From: Paenirhodobacter enshiensis
GTDB taxonomy: Bacteria > Pseudomonadota > Alphaproteobacteria > Rhodobacterales > Rhodobacteraceae
Length of the DNA stretch: 63,220 bases
NCBI RefSeq assembly: GCF_000740785.1
Contig: NZ_JFZB01000027.1
Span: 1-63,220 of the forward strand
Reading direction: 5' to 3'
Shown here: positions 9,701 to 18,837 of the stretch, in pieces
Layout: each line of letters starts with the position of its first letter
Numbering within the stretch: position 1 is the first letter of the stretch
The notes under the pieces: model-generated
What the model saw: only the letters and a program-made list of their open reading frames with translations
What the model was told of the DNA's origin: nothing
Database searches by the model: none
Program-made: the position numbers and the translations under genes

Positions 9701-9904
9701 GTTCTCGACCGCGACGAGGACCGCTCCGGGCAGGGCCGTCGCGACGCGGGCACGCTGCGCGGCCGAAAAGCTGTCGGGAACGGTGACGAAACGATCCACG
9801 CCCGGCGGCAGATTGTCCGCCGCCGCCGCCAGGTCGTCGAGCACATCGAGATGCCAGACATGAACGACCAGGGCGAAATCCGTCGTTCGTGCAAGAGTGT
9901 CCAA
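6761..9904 (-). CDS. Giant RgpF-RgpF-GT2-GT2 glycosyltransferase
   Basis: 1047 residues. Residues about 1-260 and 300-530 are two rhamnan-synthesis F (RgpF) halves, shown by ENAGQDVGALF and ICKIHTKKG, then by YDFGSYKRG and LCNDSCFGPVGSF near 381. A GT2 domain follows (SIIMPTHNRAW near 553, DDGSSDGT, YADSDNA near 643), then a second GT2 (STAIVGYNHEDF near 777, SDDGSSD, LEGDDYW near 865). RgpF proteins take part in rhamnose-containing polysaccharide synthesis, which fits the adjacent rml operon. I chose the TTG at 9904 because GGAAAGGA lies seven bases before it and the domain starts at once; the frame stays open to 10369 but would overlap rmlC. It ends in an ATGA overlap with the sulfotransferase gene. 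Confidence 0.85.
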   Translation of the reverse strand: MDTLARTTDFALVVHVWHLDVLDDLAAAADNLPPGVDRFVTVPDSFSAAQRARVATALPGAVLVAVENAGQDVGALFQLMGKVDLGRYDFICKIHTKKGMNMPEIWRTALFGGVLGSAAQAGHIVARFRADPQLMLAGARQLFLHGPSYLFKNAEGLVGAFAPMIGTADIREMDWGFIAGTCFWIRTSVLTRMAACEPRFRAGDYTTDGTLAHAAERMFGLAVALSGGKVLLQDLRFPDRFPEPETGFPADLPRVEQSIPRILTPLAANLFVRPRRAPVTAVLQPRRRVAVFASYSGNGLLPPQVIPYLQGLKPLVSDIVVVCDNDLLPEEIQKLSGLAAHVITGRHGEYDFGSYKRGVAWLRETGRLDSADALVLCNDSCFGPVGSFEPMFATMEAKGLDFWGATDSHQINYHLQSYFVVLTRKAFSSQVFRDFISGIEKEANVQQVILNYELGLTRCLKDAGFTSGAMLENQLEGVHPKDPTYWNMTMFPLYAMESGVPLVKVKALREPRMNMNSQGQVLNWLYKHAPDVHACATSDLDIAKFEDAKDIAFSIIMPTHNRAWCISVAVEAVLAQTHENFELIIVDDGSSDGTEAMMRDRFAQDFVDGKIRYVRLEKNIGVCNARNVGLAHARNPLIAYADSDNAMRPYYLTMMASLIVAAPEKDAFYGRFIHVNSGRIVGKPFDGEGILHGNFIDLGVFVHRLGLVARLGGFDGELRRLVDWDLCIRYTRHKAPGYLSAILLDYTDQEHSDRISVKESFLKAKIAVHSKHGPKPTVSTAIVGYNHEDFLVEAIESALEQKGDFYHEILLSDDGSSDATARIMARYAAKYPGVIRNITRGGNHGISANYRHCFREASGNYVAILEGDDYWTDPEKNLRQAEFLKRHDTAPMVFSRIELFDMRNNSRRLLKRQEGLPELVSAREFAADQNLNLIVNLSCCMFRKDVMTALPSVLYDPRLSEIALAFYLDRLGPLGFLPGVMSTYRLNGASVWTGADQASQLRQAIAVRQMALKVARPIYHATLRRHIAEKEAALAALTKTGQSPRAA

Positions 9905-10199
9905 CAGTCTGTCCTTTCCAGTCCTGCAAACCGGCCGCTTCGATCTGACGCAAGCCCGGATCCAATACGAAACGCCTGCACCGGCTTTGCCCCGGACGCA
10001 AGAGGATGGCACAGCCGATCGTGCCGGCGCGGCATCTTCGCAACGCCCCGCCACCCCTCTCCGCATATCCGCCGAAGGCGCACAACCGCATGTGGACGGC
10101 GGCGCCGAATTGTGGTTGATGTGATGCCCGATCCGCCGGCCTTTCGCCGGCCCATCCAAGGGCCGAAACCGGCCAGAACGAACAGCGGGACGCACAGAC
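9905..10199. promoter_or_regulatory. Divergent intergenic region between the giant GT and rmlC
   Basis: 295 bases separate two outward-reading operons, so promoters for both must lie here. The minus-strand gene has a clear GGAAAGGA ribosome site next to its TTG. A small palindromic cluster of GCCGGC units lies at about 10134-10154. I see no convincing -35/-10 pair. Confidence 0.5.
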
Positions 10200-10754
10200 A
10201 TGCAGATTGAGCAGACGAGCCTTCCGGGCGTGGTCATCCTGACCCCGGTGCGGCACGGCGATGCACGCGGATTTTTCTCCGAAAGCTGGAACCGCCAGCG
10301 CATGATCGAGGCCGGGCTCGACATCGACTTCGTGCAGGACAACCATTCGCTCTCGGCCCGCGTCGGCACGATCCGGGGTCTGCATTACCAGGCCCCGCCC
10401 CATGCCCAGGCAAAGCTCGTGCGCTGCGGCAAGGGCAAGCTGTTCGACGTCGCCGTCGACATCCGCAAGGGCAGCCCGACCTACGGGCAGTGGACCGGCG
10501 TCGAGCTCAGCTTCGAGAACGGCCGTCAGCTGCTGATCCCGGCGGGTTTCCTGCATGGCTTCGTCACCCTCGAACCCGACACCGAGATCGTCTACAAATG
10601 CTCGGACTATTACGCGCCCGAATGCGACGGCGGCGTGCTGTGGTCGAGCTGCGGCATCGACTGGCCGTTCACCGGCGAGCCGCTGCTGTCCGACAAGGAC
10701 CGCAAGGCGGTGCCGCTCGCCGATTTCACCTCGCCCTTCAGCTTCGAGGCCTGA
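10200..10754 (+). CDS. rmlC: dTDP-4-dehydrorhamnose 3,5-epimerase
   Basis: RmlC converts dTDP-4-keto-6-deoxyglucose to its 3,5-epimer, the third step of dTDP-L-rhamnose synthesis. The 184-residue length is normal for this cupin enzyme. Diagnostic motifs are FSESWN, QDNHS, the active-site RGLHYQ near residue 60, VDIRKGSPTYG and PAGFLHGF. It opens a plus-strand operon in which rmlB starts three bases after its stop and the later genes overlap by four bases. Confidence 0.96.
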   Translation: MQIEQTSLPGVVILTPVRHGDARGFFSESWNRQRMIEAGLDIDFVQDNHSLSARVGTIRGLHYQAPPHAQAKLVRCGKGKLFDVAVDIRKGSPTYGQWTGVELSFENGRQLLIPAGFLHGFVTLEPDTEIVYKCSDYYAPECDGGVLWSSCGIDWPFTGEPLLSDKDRKAVPLADFTSPFSFEA

Positions 10755-10757
10755 GCC

Positions 10758-11822
10758 ATGAAGATCCTCGTCACCGGCGGTGCCGGTTTCATCGGCTCGG
10801 CCGTGGTGCGTCAGGCGATCGCACGCGGTCATGCGGTCGTCAACCTCGATGCGCTGACCTATGCCGCCTGCCTCGAGAACGTCGCCTCCGTCGCCGACAA
10901 CCCGGCCTATGCCTTCGAGAAGGCCGACATCCGCGATCCCGCGGCGCTCGCGGCGGTGTTCGCCCGTCACGACCCCGATGCGGTGATGCACCTTGCCGCC
11001 GAAAGCCATGTCGACCGCTCGATCGACGGGCCCGGGGCCTTCATCGAGACCAACGTGATCGGCACCTACAACATGCTCCAGGCCGCCCGCGCGCATTGGG
11101 AGCACAAGGGCCGGCCCGAGACGTTCCGCTTCCATCACATCTCGACCGACGAGGTGTTCGGCTCGCTGCCCGCCGACCCGGCGGTGAAGTTCACCGAGGA
11201 TACGCCTTACGATCCGCGCAGCCCCTATTCGGCCTCGAAAGCCTCGTCCGACCATCTGGTGCGCGCCTGGCACGAGACCTATGGCCTGCCGACGGTGCTG
11301 ACCAACTGCTCGAACAACTACGGCCCCTATCACTTCCCCGAGAAGCTGATCCCCGTGGTGATCCTGAACGCGCTCGCCGGCAAGCCGCTGCCGATCTACG
11401 GCAACGGCGCCAACATCCGCGACTGGCTTTACGTCGAGGACCACGCCACGGCCCTGCTGACGGTGCTGGAAAAGGGCGAGATCGGGCGCAGCTACAACAT
11501 CGGCGGCGAGAACGAGCGCAGCAACCTCGAGCTGGTCGAGACGCTGTGCGCGATCCTCGACCGCAAGCGCCCGAAGCCCGCGGGCCGCTATGCCGATCAG
11601 ATCGCCTTCGTGACCGACCGGCCCGGCCACGATGCGCGCTACGCCATCGACCCGTCGCGGATCCGCGCGGAACTGGGCTGGCGGCCTTCGGTGACGGTCG
11701 AGGAAGGTCTGGAGAAGACCGTCGACTGGTATCTCGCCAACGAGGCATGGTGGCGGCCGCTGCTGAACCGTCAGGGCGTGGGCGAACGGCTCGGCACCGG
11801 GACGGAGAAGGCCCGGGCATGA
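10758..11822 (+). CDS. rmlB: dTDP-glucose 4,6-dehydratase
   Basis: RmlB oxidises and dehydrates dTDP-glucose to dTDP-4-keto-6-deoxyglucose. It is an extended short-chain dehydrogenase of 354 residues with the NAD-binding GGAGFIGS at 7-14, [19 protein letters not shown] with the catalytic acid residues, and YSASKA carrying the active-site Tyr and Lys. All catalytic residues appear intact. The stop overlaps the start of the next gene (ATGA), so translation is probably coupled. Confidence 0.97.
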   Translation: MKILVTGGAGFIGSAVVRQAIARGHAVVNLDALTYAACLENVASVADNPAYAFEKADIRDPAALAAVFARHDPDAVMHLAAESHVDRSIDGPGAFIETNVIGTYNMLQAARAHWEHKGRPETFRFHHISTDEVFGSLPADPAVKFTEDTPYDPRSPYSASKASSDHLVRAWHETYGLPTVLTNCSNNYGPYHFPEKLIPVVILNALAGKPLPIYGNGANIRDWLYVEDHATALLTVLEKGEIGRSYNIGGENERSNLELVETLCAILDRKRPKPAGRYADQIAFVTDRPGHDARYAIDPSRIRAELGWRPSVTVEEGLEKTVDWYLANEAWWRPLLNRQGVGERLGTGTEKARA

Positions 11823-12499
11823 CCCCTTCCGGCACGCTGTGGCTGCATGTGGGCACCCACAAGACCGGGACCACATCGATCCAGCGGGCGCTGCGTCTGA
11901 AGGAGGCGGCGCTCGTCGCGCAGGGCATCGCGCTCTCGCCCTACGAGAACGCCTGGCAGGTCGCCAACCTGTTCTTGCGCGGCACGCTGGTGACCACGCC
12001 GCGCCTCACGGGGATGTGCACCCTGCCGCGGCTGCCCGATTACGACGCGATCACCACCCGGCTGCGCAGCAGCCGCGGCAGCTGCGCGGACATGATCCTG
12101 AGCAGCGAGGAATTCTGCATGTTGCGCGACGGGCTCGAAGCCTTTGCGCTGCGCAGTTTCTTTCGCCCGATGTTCGCCCGCATCGTGCCGATCCTCGCGA
12201 CCCGCGATCCGACACACTGGCAGGCCTCGCGCACCGATCAGCTGCGCAAGTCCGGCACCTGGGAACAGCAGAAGGCCCTGCCCGACGCGCACAGCAACGA
12301 CGGCCCTTGGTATTACGATCTCGCCGCGATCCGCCGGTTCTGGGAGGCGATCGGACCGGTCACGCTGATCGACTACGATGCCGCCTGCGCGACCGAGGGC
12401 GACATCCTGCCCGCCTTCGCCCGCGCGATCGGCCAGCCCGGCCTGTTCGACGAGCTGACCCCCCTGAGACTGAACGAACGGAGCACCCGATCCCAATGA
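11819..12499 (+). CDS. Small sulfotransferase-like protein inside the rml operon
   Basis: 226 residues with an N-terminal P-loop-like motif [14 protein letters not shown], as in sulfotransferase-family proteins of this order, and a later TRDPTHW that could be the 3'-phosphate region. Its position between rmlB and rmlD, with four-base ATGA overlaps on both sides, ties it to the rhamnose pathway at the expression level. It might sulfate a rhamnose-containing glycan, but family members with HKTGTTS are often annotated only as hypothetical and the substrate is unknown. It is not part of the canonical rml pathway. Confidence 0.78.
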   Translation: MTPSGTLWLHVGTHKTGTTSIQRALRLKEAALVAQGIALSPYENAWQVANLFLRGTLVTTPRLTGMCTLPRLPDYDAITTRLRSSRGSCADMILSSEEFCMLRDGLEAFALRSFFRPMFARIVPILATRDPTHWQASRTDQLRKSGTWEQQKALPDAHSNDGPWYYDLAAIRRFWEAIGPVTLIDYDAACATEGDILPAFARAIGQPGLFDELTPLRLNERSTRSQ

Positions 12500-13347
12500 C
12501 CCTCCTCGTCTTCGGCAAGACCGGCCAGGTCGCCCTCGAACTCGCCCGGCGCGTGCCGGATGCCGTGTTCCTCGGCCGCGCAGAGGCCGATCTGTCGGAT
12601 CCCGCCGCCTGCGCCGCCCGCATCGCCGAAATCCGGCCGCAAGCCGTGATCAATGCCGCCGCCTGGACCGCCGTCGACCGCGCCGAGACCGAGGAAGCCG
12701 CCGCCCTCGTCGTCAACGGCGAGGCCCCGGCCGCGATGGCGCGCGCCTGTGCCGCGGCCCTGATCCCCTTCGTGCAGATCTCGACCGATTACGTCTTCGA
12801 CGGCACCGGCACCGAGCCCTTCGCGCCGGACCATCCCACGGCACCCCTCAACGCCTATGGCCGCACCAAGCTCGCAGGCGAGGACGGCGTGCGCGCCGCG
12901 GGCGGGGTCCATGCGATCTTGCGCACCTCCTGGGTGTTCTCGGCGCATGGCAACAATTTCCTCAAGACCATGCTGCGCCTCGGCGCGACGCGCGAGGTTC
13001 TGAACGTGGTCGGCGACCAGATCGGCGGCCCGACCCCCGCCGGCGCCATCGCCGACGCCTGCCTGCAGATCGCGCATCGGCTGCGCCGCGCCCCCGAGAC
13101 CAGCGGCACCTATCACTTCTCGGGCGCCCCCGACGTCAGCTGGGCCGATTTCGCCCGCGCGATCATGGCCGGGGCCGGACTCGCCTGCCGGATCGAGGAC
13201 ATTCCGACCTCGGCCTGGCCGACCCCCGCGGCACGACCGGCGAATTCGCGGCTCGACTGCACATCGCTTTCGGTCTTCGGCCTCGACCGGCCGGACTGGC
13301 GCGCCGCCGTGGCGCAGATCATCGACGAACTGGACGAAACGAAATGA
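12496..13347 (+). CDS. rmlD: dTDP-4-dehydrorhamnose reductase
   Basis: RmlD performs the last step, NAD(P)H-dependent reduction to dTDP-L-rhamnose. The 283-residue protein shows the nucleotide-binding GKTGQV at 7-12, [22 protein letters not shown] and YGRTKLAGE with the active-site Tyr and Lys, then RTSWVF. The ATG at 12496 overlaps the stop of the preceding gene, and its own stop overlaps the rmlA start. The frame stays open to 11839 upstream, but that part shadows the sulfotransferase-like gene. Confidence 0.96.
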   Translation: MTLLVFGKTGQVALELARRVPDAVFLGRAEADLSDPAACAARIAEIRPQAVINAAAWTAVDRAETEEAAALVVNGEAPAAMARACAAALIPFVQISTDYVFDGTGTEPFAPDHPTAPLNAYGRTKLAGEDGVRAAGGVHAILRTSWVFSAHGNNFLKTMLRLGATREVLNVVGDQIGGPTPAGAIADACLQIAHRLRRAPETSGTYHFSGAPDVSWADFARAIMAGAGLACRIEDIPTSAWPTPAARPANSRLDCTSLSVFGLDRPDWRAAVAQIIDELDETK

Positions 13348-14243
13348 AACAGCGCAAGGGCATCATCCTGGCCGGCGGCTCGGGCACCCGGCTTTACCCG
13401 ATCACCATCGGCGTCTCGAAGCAGCTGCTGCCGGTCTACGACAAGCCGATGATCCATTATCCGCTCTCGGTGCTGATGCTGTCGGGCATCCGCGAGATCG
13501 CGATCATCACCACGCCGCAAGATCAGGAACAGTTCCGCCGCACCCTGGGCGACGGCAGCCAGTGGGGGCTCGATCTGCATTACATCGTGCAGCCCAGTCC
13601 CGACGGGCTCGCGCAGGCCTTCATCCTGGCCGAGGATTTCCTCGACGGCGCGCCCTCGACGCTGGTTCTGGGCGACAACATCTTCTACGGCGCCTCGCTG
13701 CAGCAGATGCTGCGCCGGGCGGCGGCACAGGAGCGGGGCGGCACCGTCTTCGGCTACCGCGTCGCCGATCCCGAGCGCTATGGCGTCGTCGCCTTCGATG
13801 CCGCGGGCAAGGCCACGCGGATCATCGAAAAGCCGGCCGAACCGCCGTCGAACTACGCCGTCACCGGGCTTTACGTCCTCGATGCCGATGCGCCCGCGCG
13901 CGCGCGCGCCGTGCGCCCCTCGCCGCGCGGCGAGCTGGAGATCACCAGCCTGCTCGAGATGTATCTCGACGAGGGCGCCCTCTCGGTCGAGCTGATGGGG
14001 CGCGGCTATGCCTGGCTCGACACCGGCACCCACGCCAGCCTGCTCGACGCCGGCAACTTCGTGCGCACCTTGCAGATGCGTCAGGGCCAGCAGGTCGGCT
14101 GCCTCGACGAAATCGCCTATGTCAGCGGCTGGATCGACGCCGATCAGCTTGCCGCGCGTGCCCGGCTGTTCGCGAAGAACGATTACGGCAAATACCTCGC
14201 CCGGCTGCTGCGCGAGGAAACCCCCTTCCGCCCGGGCGTCTGA
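13344..14243 (+). CDS. rmlA: Glucose-1-phosphate thymidylyltransferase
   Basis: RmlA makes dTDP-glucose from glucose-1-phosphate and dTTP, the entry step of dTDP-rhamnose synthesis. At 299 residues it has the usual length. Motifs are [14 protein letters not shown] at 8-21, [40 protein letters not shown] and YAWLDTGTH. It closes the rmlC-B-sulfotransferase-D-A operon and is followed by a double hairpin. Confidence 0.97.
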   Translation: MKQRKGIILAGGSGTRLYPITIGVSKQLLPVYDKPMIHYPLSVLMLSGIREIAIITTPQDQEQFRRTLGDGSQWGLDLHYIVQPSPDGLAQAFILAEDFLDGAPSTLVLGDNIFYGASLQQMLRRAAAQERGGTVFGYRVADPERYGVVAFDAAGKATRIIEKPAEPPSNYAVTGLYVLDADAPARARAVRPSPRGELEITSLLEMYLDEGALSVELMGRGYAWLDTGTHASLLDAGNFVRTLQMRQGQQVGCLDEIAYVSGWIDADQLAARARLFAKNDYGKYLARLLREETPFRPGV

Positions 14244-14286
14244 GGCCGCCCTGCCCGTTTCGGCTTTCGGGAAATATCCCGGGGGA

Positions 14287-14316
14287 GTCTCCGAAGGAGA
14301 CGGGGGCAGCGCCCCC
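14287..14316 (+). terminator. Double hairpin after rmlA
   Basis: Two adjacent perfect stem-loops follow rmlA: GTCTCC-gaa-GGAGAC (14287-14301) and GGGGGC-agc-GCCCCC (14302-14316), just after a GGGAAATATCCC palindrome. No U-run follows, so a factor-independent terminator in the strict sense is doubtful. Similar GC-rich doublets are frequent behind genes in Rhodobacteraceae, from general familiarity. It may end the rml transcript or protect its 3' end. Confidence 0.5.
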
Positions 14317-14535
14317 GCCCCCCGTCGGGATCGGAAACCGGGCGCCGGAAGCCGGAAACCGCCCGCGAGTGCGCAGCGGCGTCCAAAGCTGCGTGACGCC
14401 GGCGGCCCGGTTGTGTATGGCAAGAACGCACAGAGCCCTGCTCCGCAGCGGAGGCAAGGCAAGCCATTTCCCGCCGCAGGGCAGATCGCGCCTGCCCCCG
14501 GCACCTTCATTCCTGTCGCGCGAACCGAGGGTTAC

Positions 14536-15702
14536 ATGAAAATCGCCGTTGCCGGTCTTGGATATGTCGGTCTGTCGAACGCCGTTCTTCTCGCGCAGCA
14601 CAACGAGGTGACGGCGGTCGATGTCAGCGCCGCGCGCGTCGATCTGGTCAATGCCCGCAAATCGCCGATCGTCGACGCCGAGATCGAGGACTTCCTCGCC
14701 CACAAGCCGCTCAGCCTGACGGCGACGACCGATGCCGCCTCGGCCTACAAGGACGCCGAATTCGTCATCGTCGCGACGCCGACGAACTATGACACCAAGA
14801 CCAACCATTTCGACACCTCCTCGGTCGAGTCGGTGATCGAGCTGGTGACCTCGGTCAACAAGACCGCGACCATCGTCGTCAAATCGACGATCCCCGTCGG
14901 CTTCATCGAGGACGTGCGCCAGCGGATGCACACCGAACAGGTGATCTTCTCGCCCGAATTCCTTCGCGAAGGCCGCGCGCTTTACGACAACCTCCACCCC
15001 TCGCGCATCATCGTCGGCGAGCAGAGCGACCGCGCCCACCGCTTCGCCGAACTGCTGATCGGCGGCGCGATGGAAAAGGACATCCCCGTCCTTTACACCA
15101 ACCCCAACGAGGCCGAGGCGATCAAGCTCTTCGCCAATACCTATCTCGCGCTGCGCGTCGCCTTCTTCAACGAGCTCGACAGCTACGCGCTGTCGCGCCA
15201 CATGGATGCGCGCCAGATCATCGAGGGCGTCTGCCTCGATCCGCGGATCGGCAGCCATTACAACAACCCCTCCTTCGGTTACGGCGGCTACTGCCTGCCC
15301 AAGGACACCAAGCAGCTTCTGGCGAATTACGACCAGGTGCCGCAGAACCTGATCTCGGCGGTGGTCGAGGCGAACCGCACCCGCAAGGATTATCTCGCCG
15401 ATCAGATCATCGCGCGCCATCCGAAGGTGGTGGGCGTCTACCGTCTGGTGATGAAGGCGGGGTCCGACAATTTCCGCCAAAGCTCGATCCAGGGCATCAT
15501 GAAGCGGATCAAGGCCAAGGGGATCGAGGTCGTGGTCTACGAGCCGACGCTGAAGGAAGACAGCTTCTTCGGCTCGCGCGTGGTGCGCGATCTCGGCGCG
15601 TTCAAGGCGGGCTCGGACGTGATCGTGGCGAACCGGCGCACGCAGGACCTCGCCGATGTCGAGGATAAGGTGTTCACCCGCGACCTGTTCGGCGCGGACT
15701 GA
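14536..15702 (+). CDS. UDP-glucose/UDP-N-acetyl-hexosamine 6-dehydrogenase family
   Basis: 388 residues of the UDP-sugar dehydrogenase family: the Rossmann motif [10 protein letters not shown] at 7-16, [38 protein letters not shown] and the catalytic-Cys region [12 protein letters not shown] near residue 255. It oxidises a UDP-hexose to the UDP-uronic acid with two NAD+. The compact length and the [13 protein letters not shown] segment fit UDP-glucose dehydrogenases of the Wzy-type clusters. The start was chosen by GAGGG five bases upstream. It provides an acidic sugar for the polysaccharide made by neighbouring GTs. Confidence 0.93.
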   Translation: MKIAVAGLGYVGLSNAVLLAQHNEVTAVDVSAARVDLVNARKSPIVDAEIEDFLAHKPLSLTATTDAASAYKDAEFVIVATPTNYDTKTNHFDTSSVESVIELVTSVNKTATIVVKSTIPVGFIEDVRQRMHTEQVIFSPEFLREGRALYDNLHPSRIIVGEQSDRAHRFAELLIGGAMEKDIPVLYTNPNEAEAIKLFANTYLALRVAFFNELDSYALSRHMDARQIIEGVCLDPRIGSHYNNPSFGYGGYCLPKDTKQLLANYDQVPQNLISAVVEANRTRKDYLADQIIARHPKVVGVYRLVMKAGSDNFRQSSIQGIMKRIKAKGIEVVVYEPTLKEDSFFGSRVVRDLGAFKAGSDVIVANRRTQDLADVEDKVFTRDLFGAD

Positions 15703-15767
15703 GCACGCGCCATCGTCGTCCCGACACTCCCCGGGGGCCGGGACGACCCCAGAGGAAGCGATCCGCC

Positions 15768-16508
15768 ATGTCAGGCCCCCCCAGGCTGAGCTTCATGATC
15801 TGCGGCGTGCAGAAGGGCGGCACGACCGCGTTGTGGCATTTCCTGCGCAGCCATCCGCAGATCGGCTTCGGCCCGCGCAAGGAGATGCACTTCTTCGACG
15901 ACGAAAGCCGGGACTGGAGCAACCCGTCCTGGGACGATCTCGAACGGCCCTACGCCCATCACCCGGCCGGCAGGATTTTGGGCGACGCGACGCCGATCTA
16001 CACCTACTGGCCGTCGAGCCTCGGGCGGATCCGCCGTTACAATCCCGGGATGCGGCTCATCGTGTCGCTGCGCCATCCGGTCGAGCGCGCCTATTCGCAC
16101 TGGCGCATGGCCACCGCCCGCGGTCAGGAAACCCTGCCCTTCGGCGAGGCGATCCGCGCCGGGCGCCGGCGTCTGGACACGGGCGACGAGCGGGCGCTGC
16201 GGGTGTTCAGCTATGTCGAGCGCGGCTTTTACACCCCGCAGCTCGACCGGCTGTTCGCCCTGTTTCCGGCCTCGCAGGTGCTGCTGCTGCGTCAGGCCGA
16301 TCTGCAGTCCCACCCTGCCGGGACCCTGAACCGGGTCTACGACTTTCTCGGCCTTCCCCGTCCGGAACGGATGCCGGCTCCCGAAACCGTCTTTTCGCAT
16401 ATGGGCCATGCGGTCGCTGCGCTGAGCGCAGAAGACGCAGCCTGTCTGCAAGCGCTCCATGCCGGGGATCTGCGACAGCTGCGCGCGCGCTATGGCATCG
16501 TGCTGTAA
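15768..16508 (+). CDS. Sulfotransferase domain protein (PAPS-dependent)
   Basis: 246 residues with the two PAPS-binding signatures of carbohydrate sulfotransferases: ICGVQKGGTTAL at about 9-20 and SLRHPVERAYSHW near 100-112. The basic KEMHFFDD and the late region VYDFLGLP also match heparan-sulfate-type enzymes. It follows the UDP-sugar dehydrogenase on the same strand, suggesting that the uronate-containing glycan is sulfated. No PAPS synthesis genes are in the window. Confidence 0.9.
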   Translation: MSGPPRLSFMICGVQKGGTTALWHFLRSHPQIGFGPRKEMHFFDDESRDWSNPSWDDLERPYAHHPAGRILGDATPIYTYWPSSLGRIRRYNPGMRLIVSLRHPVERAYSHWRMATARGQETLPFGEAIRAGRRRLDTGDERALRVFSYVERGFYTPQLDRLFALFPASQVLLLRQADLQSHPAGTLNRVYDFLGLPRPERMPAPETVFSHMGHAVAALSAEDAACLQALHAGDLRQLRARYGIVL

Positions 16509-16624
16509 CCCCGCCGCGATCCGGATCCTTGCCAGCGAAAAAGACGATCCCGGGCGGATATGCCGTCTTTCGGCGGACAGGACGGGCCGGAACGGATCGC
16601 CCTAAAAATGCGCAACATATTGTC

Positions 16625-16653
16625 TTGAAATGACTTTTATGGGGAACTAGACA
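16625..16653 (+). promoter_or_regulatory. Possible promoter for the double hydrolase gene
   Basis: TTGAAA (16625-16630) and TAGACA (16648-16653) are spaced by exactly 17 bases within the most AT-rich part of the 190-base gap before the gene at 16700. The -10 match is weak (three of six). Confidence 0.3.
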
Positions 16654-16699
16654 GCGAATATCTGGCAAGGCACCGCCGGCGAGGTCGGAGCAAAAGACG

Positions 16700-18031
16700 A
16701 TGGAAACGATCTATTCCGGCGCGGATATCGTCGTATATCTCGAACCGGGCTCTGGCGGGGTCGCGGTGTTCAGCTTTTCCGGCCATGGGATGCACAAGGC
16801 CGACAATCCGCGCTACGGAGACGGGCTCTTCCGCAAGCTCGGCGTCACGGGGGTGTATTTCACCACCCGCGACGATCACTGGTGGCAAAGCGCCGAGATG
16901 CCGGCCGCCATCGCCGCCGCCAATGCCGCGACGGCCGGGATCGCGCGTCGCATCGCCTACGGTCAGAGCATGGGCGGCTTCGGCGCCGCGGCCTTCGCCC
17001 GCGACCTGAATGCGGACTATCTGATCACCGCGCCGCAACTGTCGGTCCGCGCCGGGGAGGTGTTGCTGAACCCGATCTGGGAACAGTCGATCCGCCTGCG
17101 CCCCGTGCTTTTCCCGAATGCCGCCGAACGGCTGTCGGGCCTGTCGGGCACCATCGTCTACGATCCGCGTCACAGGATCGACCCGACCCATGCCCGCCTG
17201 CTGAACGGGCTGGCCGGACAGCACCGCCGCCTGATCGTGCCCTTCGGGTCGCATTTCATTCCCCGGACCCTGACCGAGATGGGCATTCTTTCGACTCTGG
17301 TGTCGGATATCGTGCTCGGCCGGGCGAAGGATCTGGCCTTCTACCGCCGGATCATCCGCGAAAACCGGATGAAATCGTCGCGCTATGTCGAGATGCTGAC
17401 CGCGCTGTTGCCGCAGCGACAGACCCCCGGGTTGTGGCGGCTGGCCGGGGCCCGCGTTCTGCGCGAGATCCGCGACAGCGGCGCGAAGGCGCACGATGCG
17501 CCGCATCTCTTCGCATTTCTGGCAAGCTACGACAGCGCGAAATGGGGGCCGCGCTCCGAGGCGGAAACGAAGGCCCTGGCCGGGCTCGGCGCGGCCGTTG
17601 CGGTTTCTTCCCCGCCGGTTGCTCCCCAGACAGCCGGTCTCTATCATCAGGCCGGGCAAAGCGCACCGATGGGCACCATGAAAATCAGGTTCGAAACGAC
17701 GAACACCTCCACGAAAATCCGGAGCTATCTCAATCCGCAACTGGCGACACAGCTGCAGGAGGGGCGGATCTGCCTGTCGGGCTGGGCCTACGACCCCGAC
17801 GGGGCGATCCCCGAGGTCGCGATCCGCACCCCGGAGACGACATTCCTCACCGCGCTGAAAAACGTCCGGCCGGATGTGGAACAGCATCTGCAGAGCCGCG
17901 GGTTCGGCCATATCCGCCAGCCGCTGGGATACAAGTTCGATTTCCTGTTCACCCCCGGCATGGAGATCGGATACCGGATCGGGGACCGGACGGAGTGGGT
18001 CTACCGGCTGTCGGCCGACACGATGGTGTAA
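16700..18031 (+). CDS. Alpha/beta-hydrolase, N-terminal part of a stop-split double hydrolase
   Basis: 443 residues ending at a TAA (18029-18031). Residues about 10-230 form an alpha/beta hydrolase: FSFSGHG, the nucleophile elbow YGQSMGGFGAAAF near 92-102, and a candidate late His in PFGSHFIP. Residues about 323-443 are a separate, unrecognised module with SGWAYDPDGAIPE. The frame continues past the TAA without any other stop to 18787, encoding a second hydrolase domain, so the gene looks like a roughly 695-residue protein broken by one nonsense codon. The substrate is unknown; an esterase or acyl-handling role on the polysaccharide is a guess. A ribosome site is not strong before the ATG. 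Confidence 0.75.
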   Translation: METIYSGADIVVYLEPGSGGVAVFSFSGHGMHKADNPRYGDGLFRKLGVTGVYFTTRDDHWWQSAEMPAAIAAANAATAGIARRIAYGQSMGGFGAAAFARDLNADYLITAPQLSVRAGEVLLNPIWEQSIRLRPVLFPNAAERLSGLSGTIVYDPRHRIDPTHARLLNGLAGQHRRLIVPFGSHFIPRTLTEMGILSTLVSDIVLGRAKDLAFYRRIIRENRMKSSRYVEMLTALLPQRQTPGLWRLAGARVLREIRDSGAKAHDAPHLFAFLASYDSAKWGPRSEAETKALAGLGAAVAVSSPPVAPQTAGLYHQAGQSAPMGTMKIRFETTNTSTKIRSYLNPQLATQLQEGRICLSGWAYDPDGAIPEVAIRTPETTFLTALKNVRPDVEQHLQSRGFGHIRQPLGYKFDFLFTPGMEIGYRIGDRTEWVYRLSADTMV

Positions 18032-18787
18032 TTCCCCCGCTTCGACAGCCTTCCCGCGCTGGTCCGCTCCGGGGAAGGCGTATGCGGCAATGTCTATTTC
18101 CACGATGGCCCGGACTGGTCGAAGGCGGTCGTGATGTTCAACGGCGCGCTGACGCCGGGCAAGGTGGCCGCCGAAAAGGCGGTGTTCCAGCGCTGGAGCT
18201 GGGCCAGGCAGTTCCGTCACCCGGTGTTCTGCATCGCCGACCCGCTGACCCTCGGCGAGGATCCGATCGTGCTCGGATGGTATCTCGGCGCGAGCGGGCG
18301 CAATGCGCTTCCCGCCCTGCTCGAACCGGTTCTGGCCGCGATCCGGGACAGGGCGCCGCAGTGCCGGACCCTCGGCTTCGGCAGCTCGGGCGGCGGGTTC
18401 GCGGCCCTGGGCGGCACCTTGCTGGGCCTTCTCGACGAAGCCATCGTGATCAATCCGCAGATCGACGCCCTGAAGTTCGAGGTGCAGAGCGCGGTGAAGG
18501 ACTTCCTGCGCAAGCGCAACGGAACCGCGTGCGATTCCGATCTGAAAGCCTATGACATGTCGCGAATGAAGCCCGGGGCGCGGATCTTCTATCTGCAAAA
18601 CCGCTTCGACCGGCATCACCTCGACATCCATTACCGGCCGTTCCGCGAGACCTGCACCGCGGCGGGGCTGGCGTCCCGGATCTCGTTCATCGAATACGAG
18701 GACGAGAAGGCCGGCCACATGCCGCCGAACATGGCGGACATGGAAAAGATCCTGGGAGAGCCGTTCTCCACGCTGCTGAAGGCCTGA
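18032..18787 (+). pseudogene. Alpha/beta-hydrolase domain downstream of the in-frame TAA
   Basis: Directly after the TAA the same frame reads FPRFDSLPALVRSGEG and on into NVYFHDGPDWSKAVVMFNGAL, then FQRWSWA and the nucleophile elbow GFGSSGGGFAALGG, ending at 18787 with HMPPN as a possible His region. This is a complete second hydrolase fold. The first plausible start inside it is GTG at 18131, which has no ribosome site and would remove a core beta strand. I therefore treat it as the 3' part of the gene starting at 16700, silent unless the stop is read through or an internal start works. Confidence 0.65.
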
Positions 18788-18837
18788 GACGACGCCTGTC
18801 AGACCCTTCTGCGGGGGCGGTTTCAGGCTCGGCGGTC

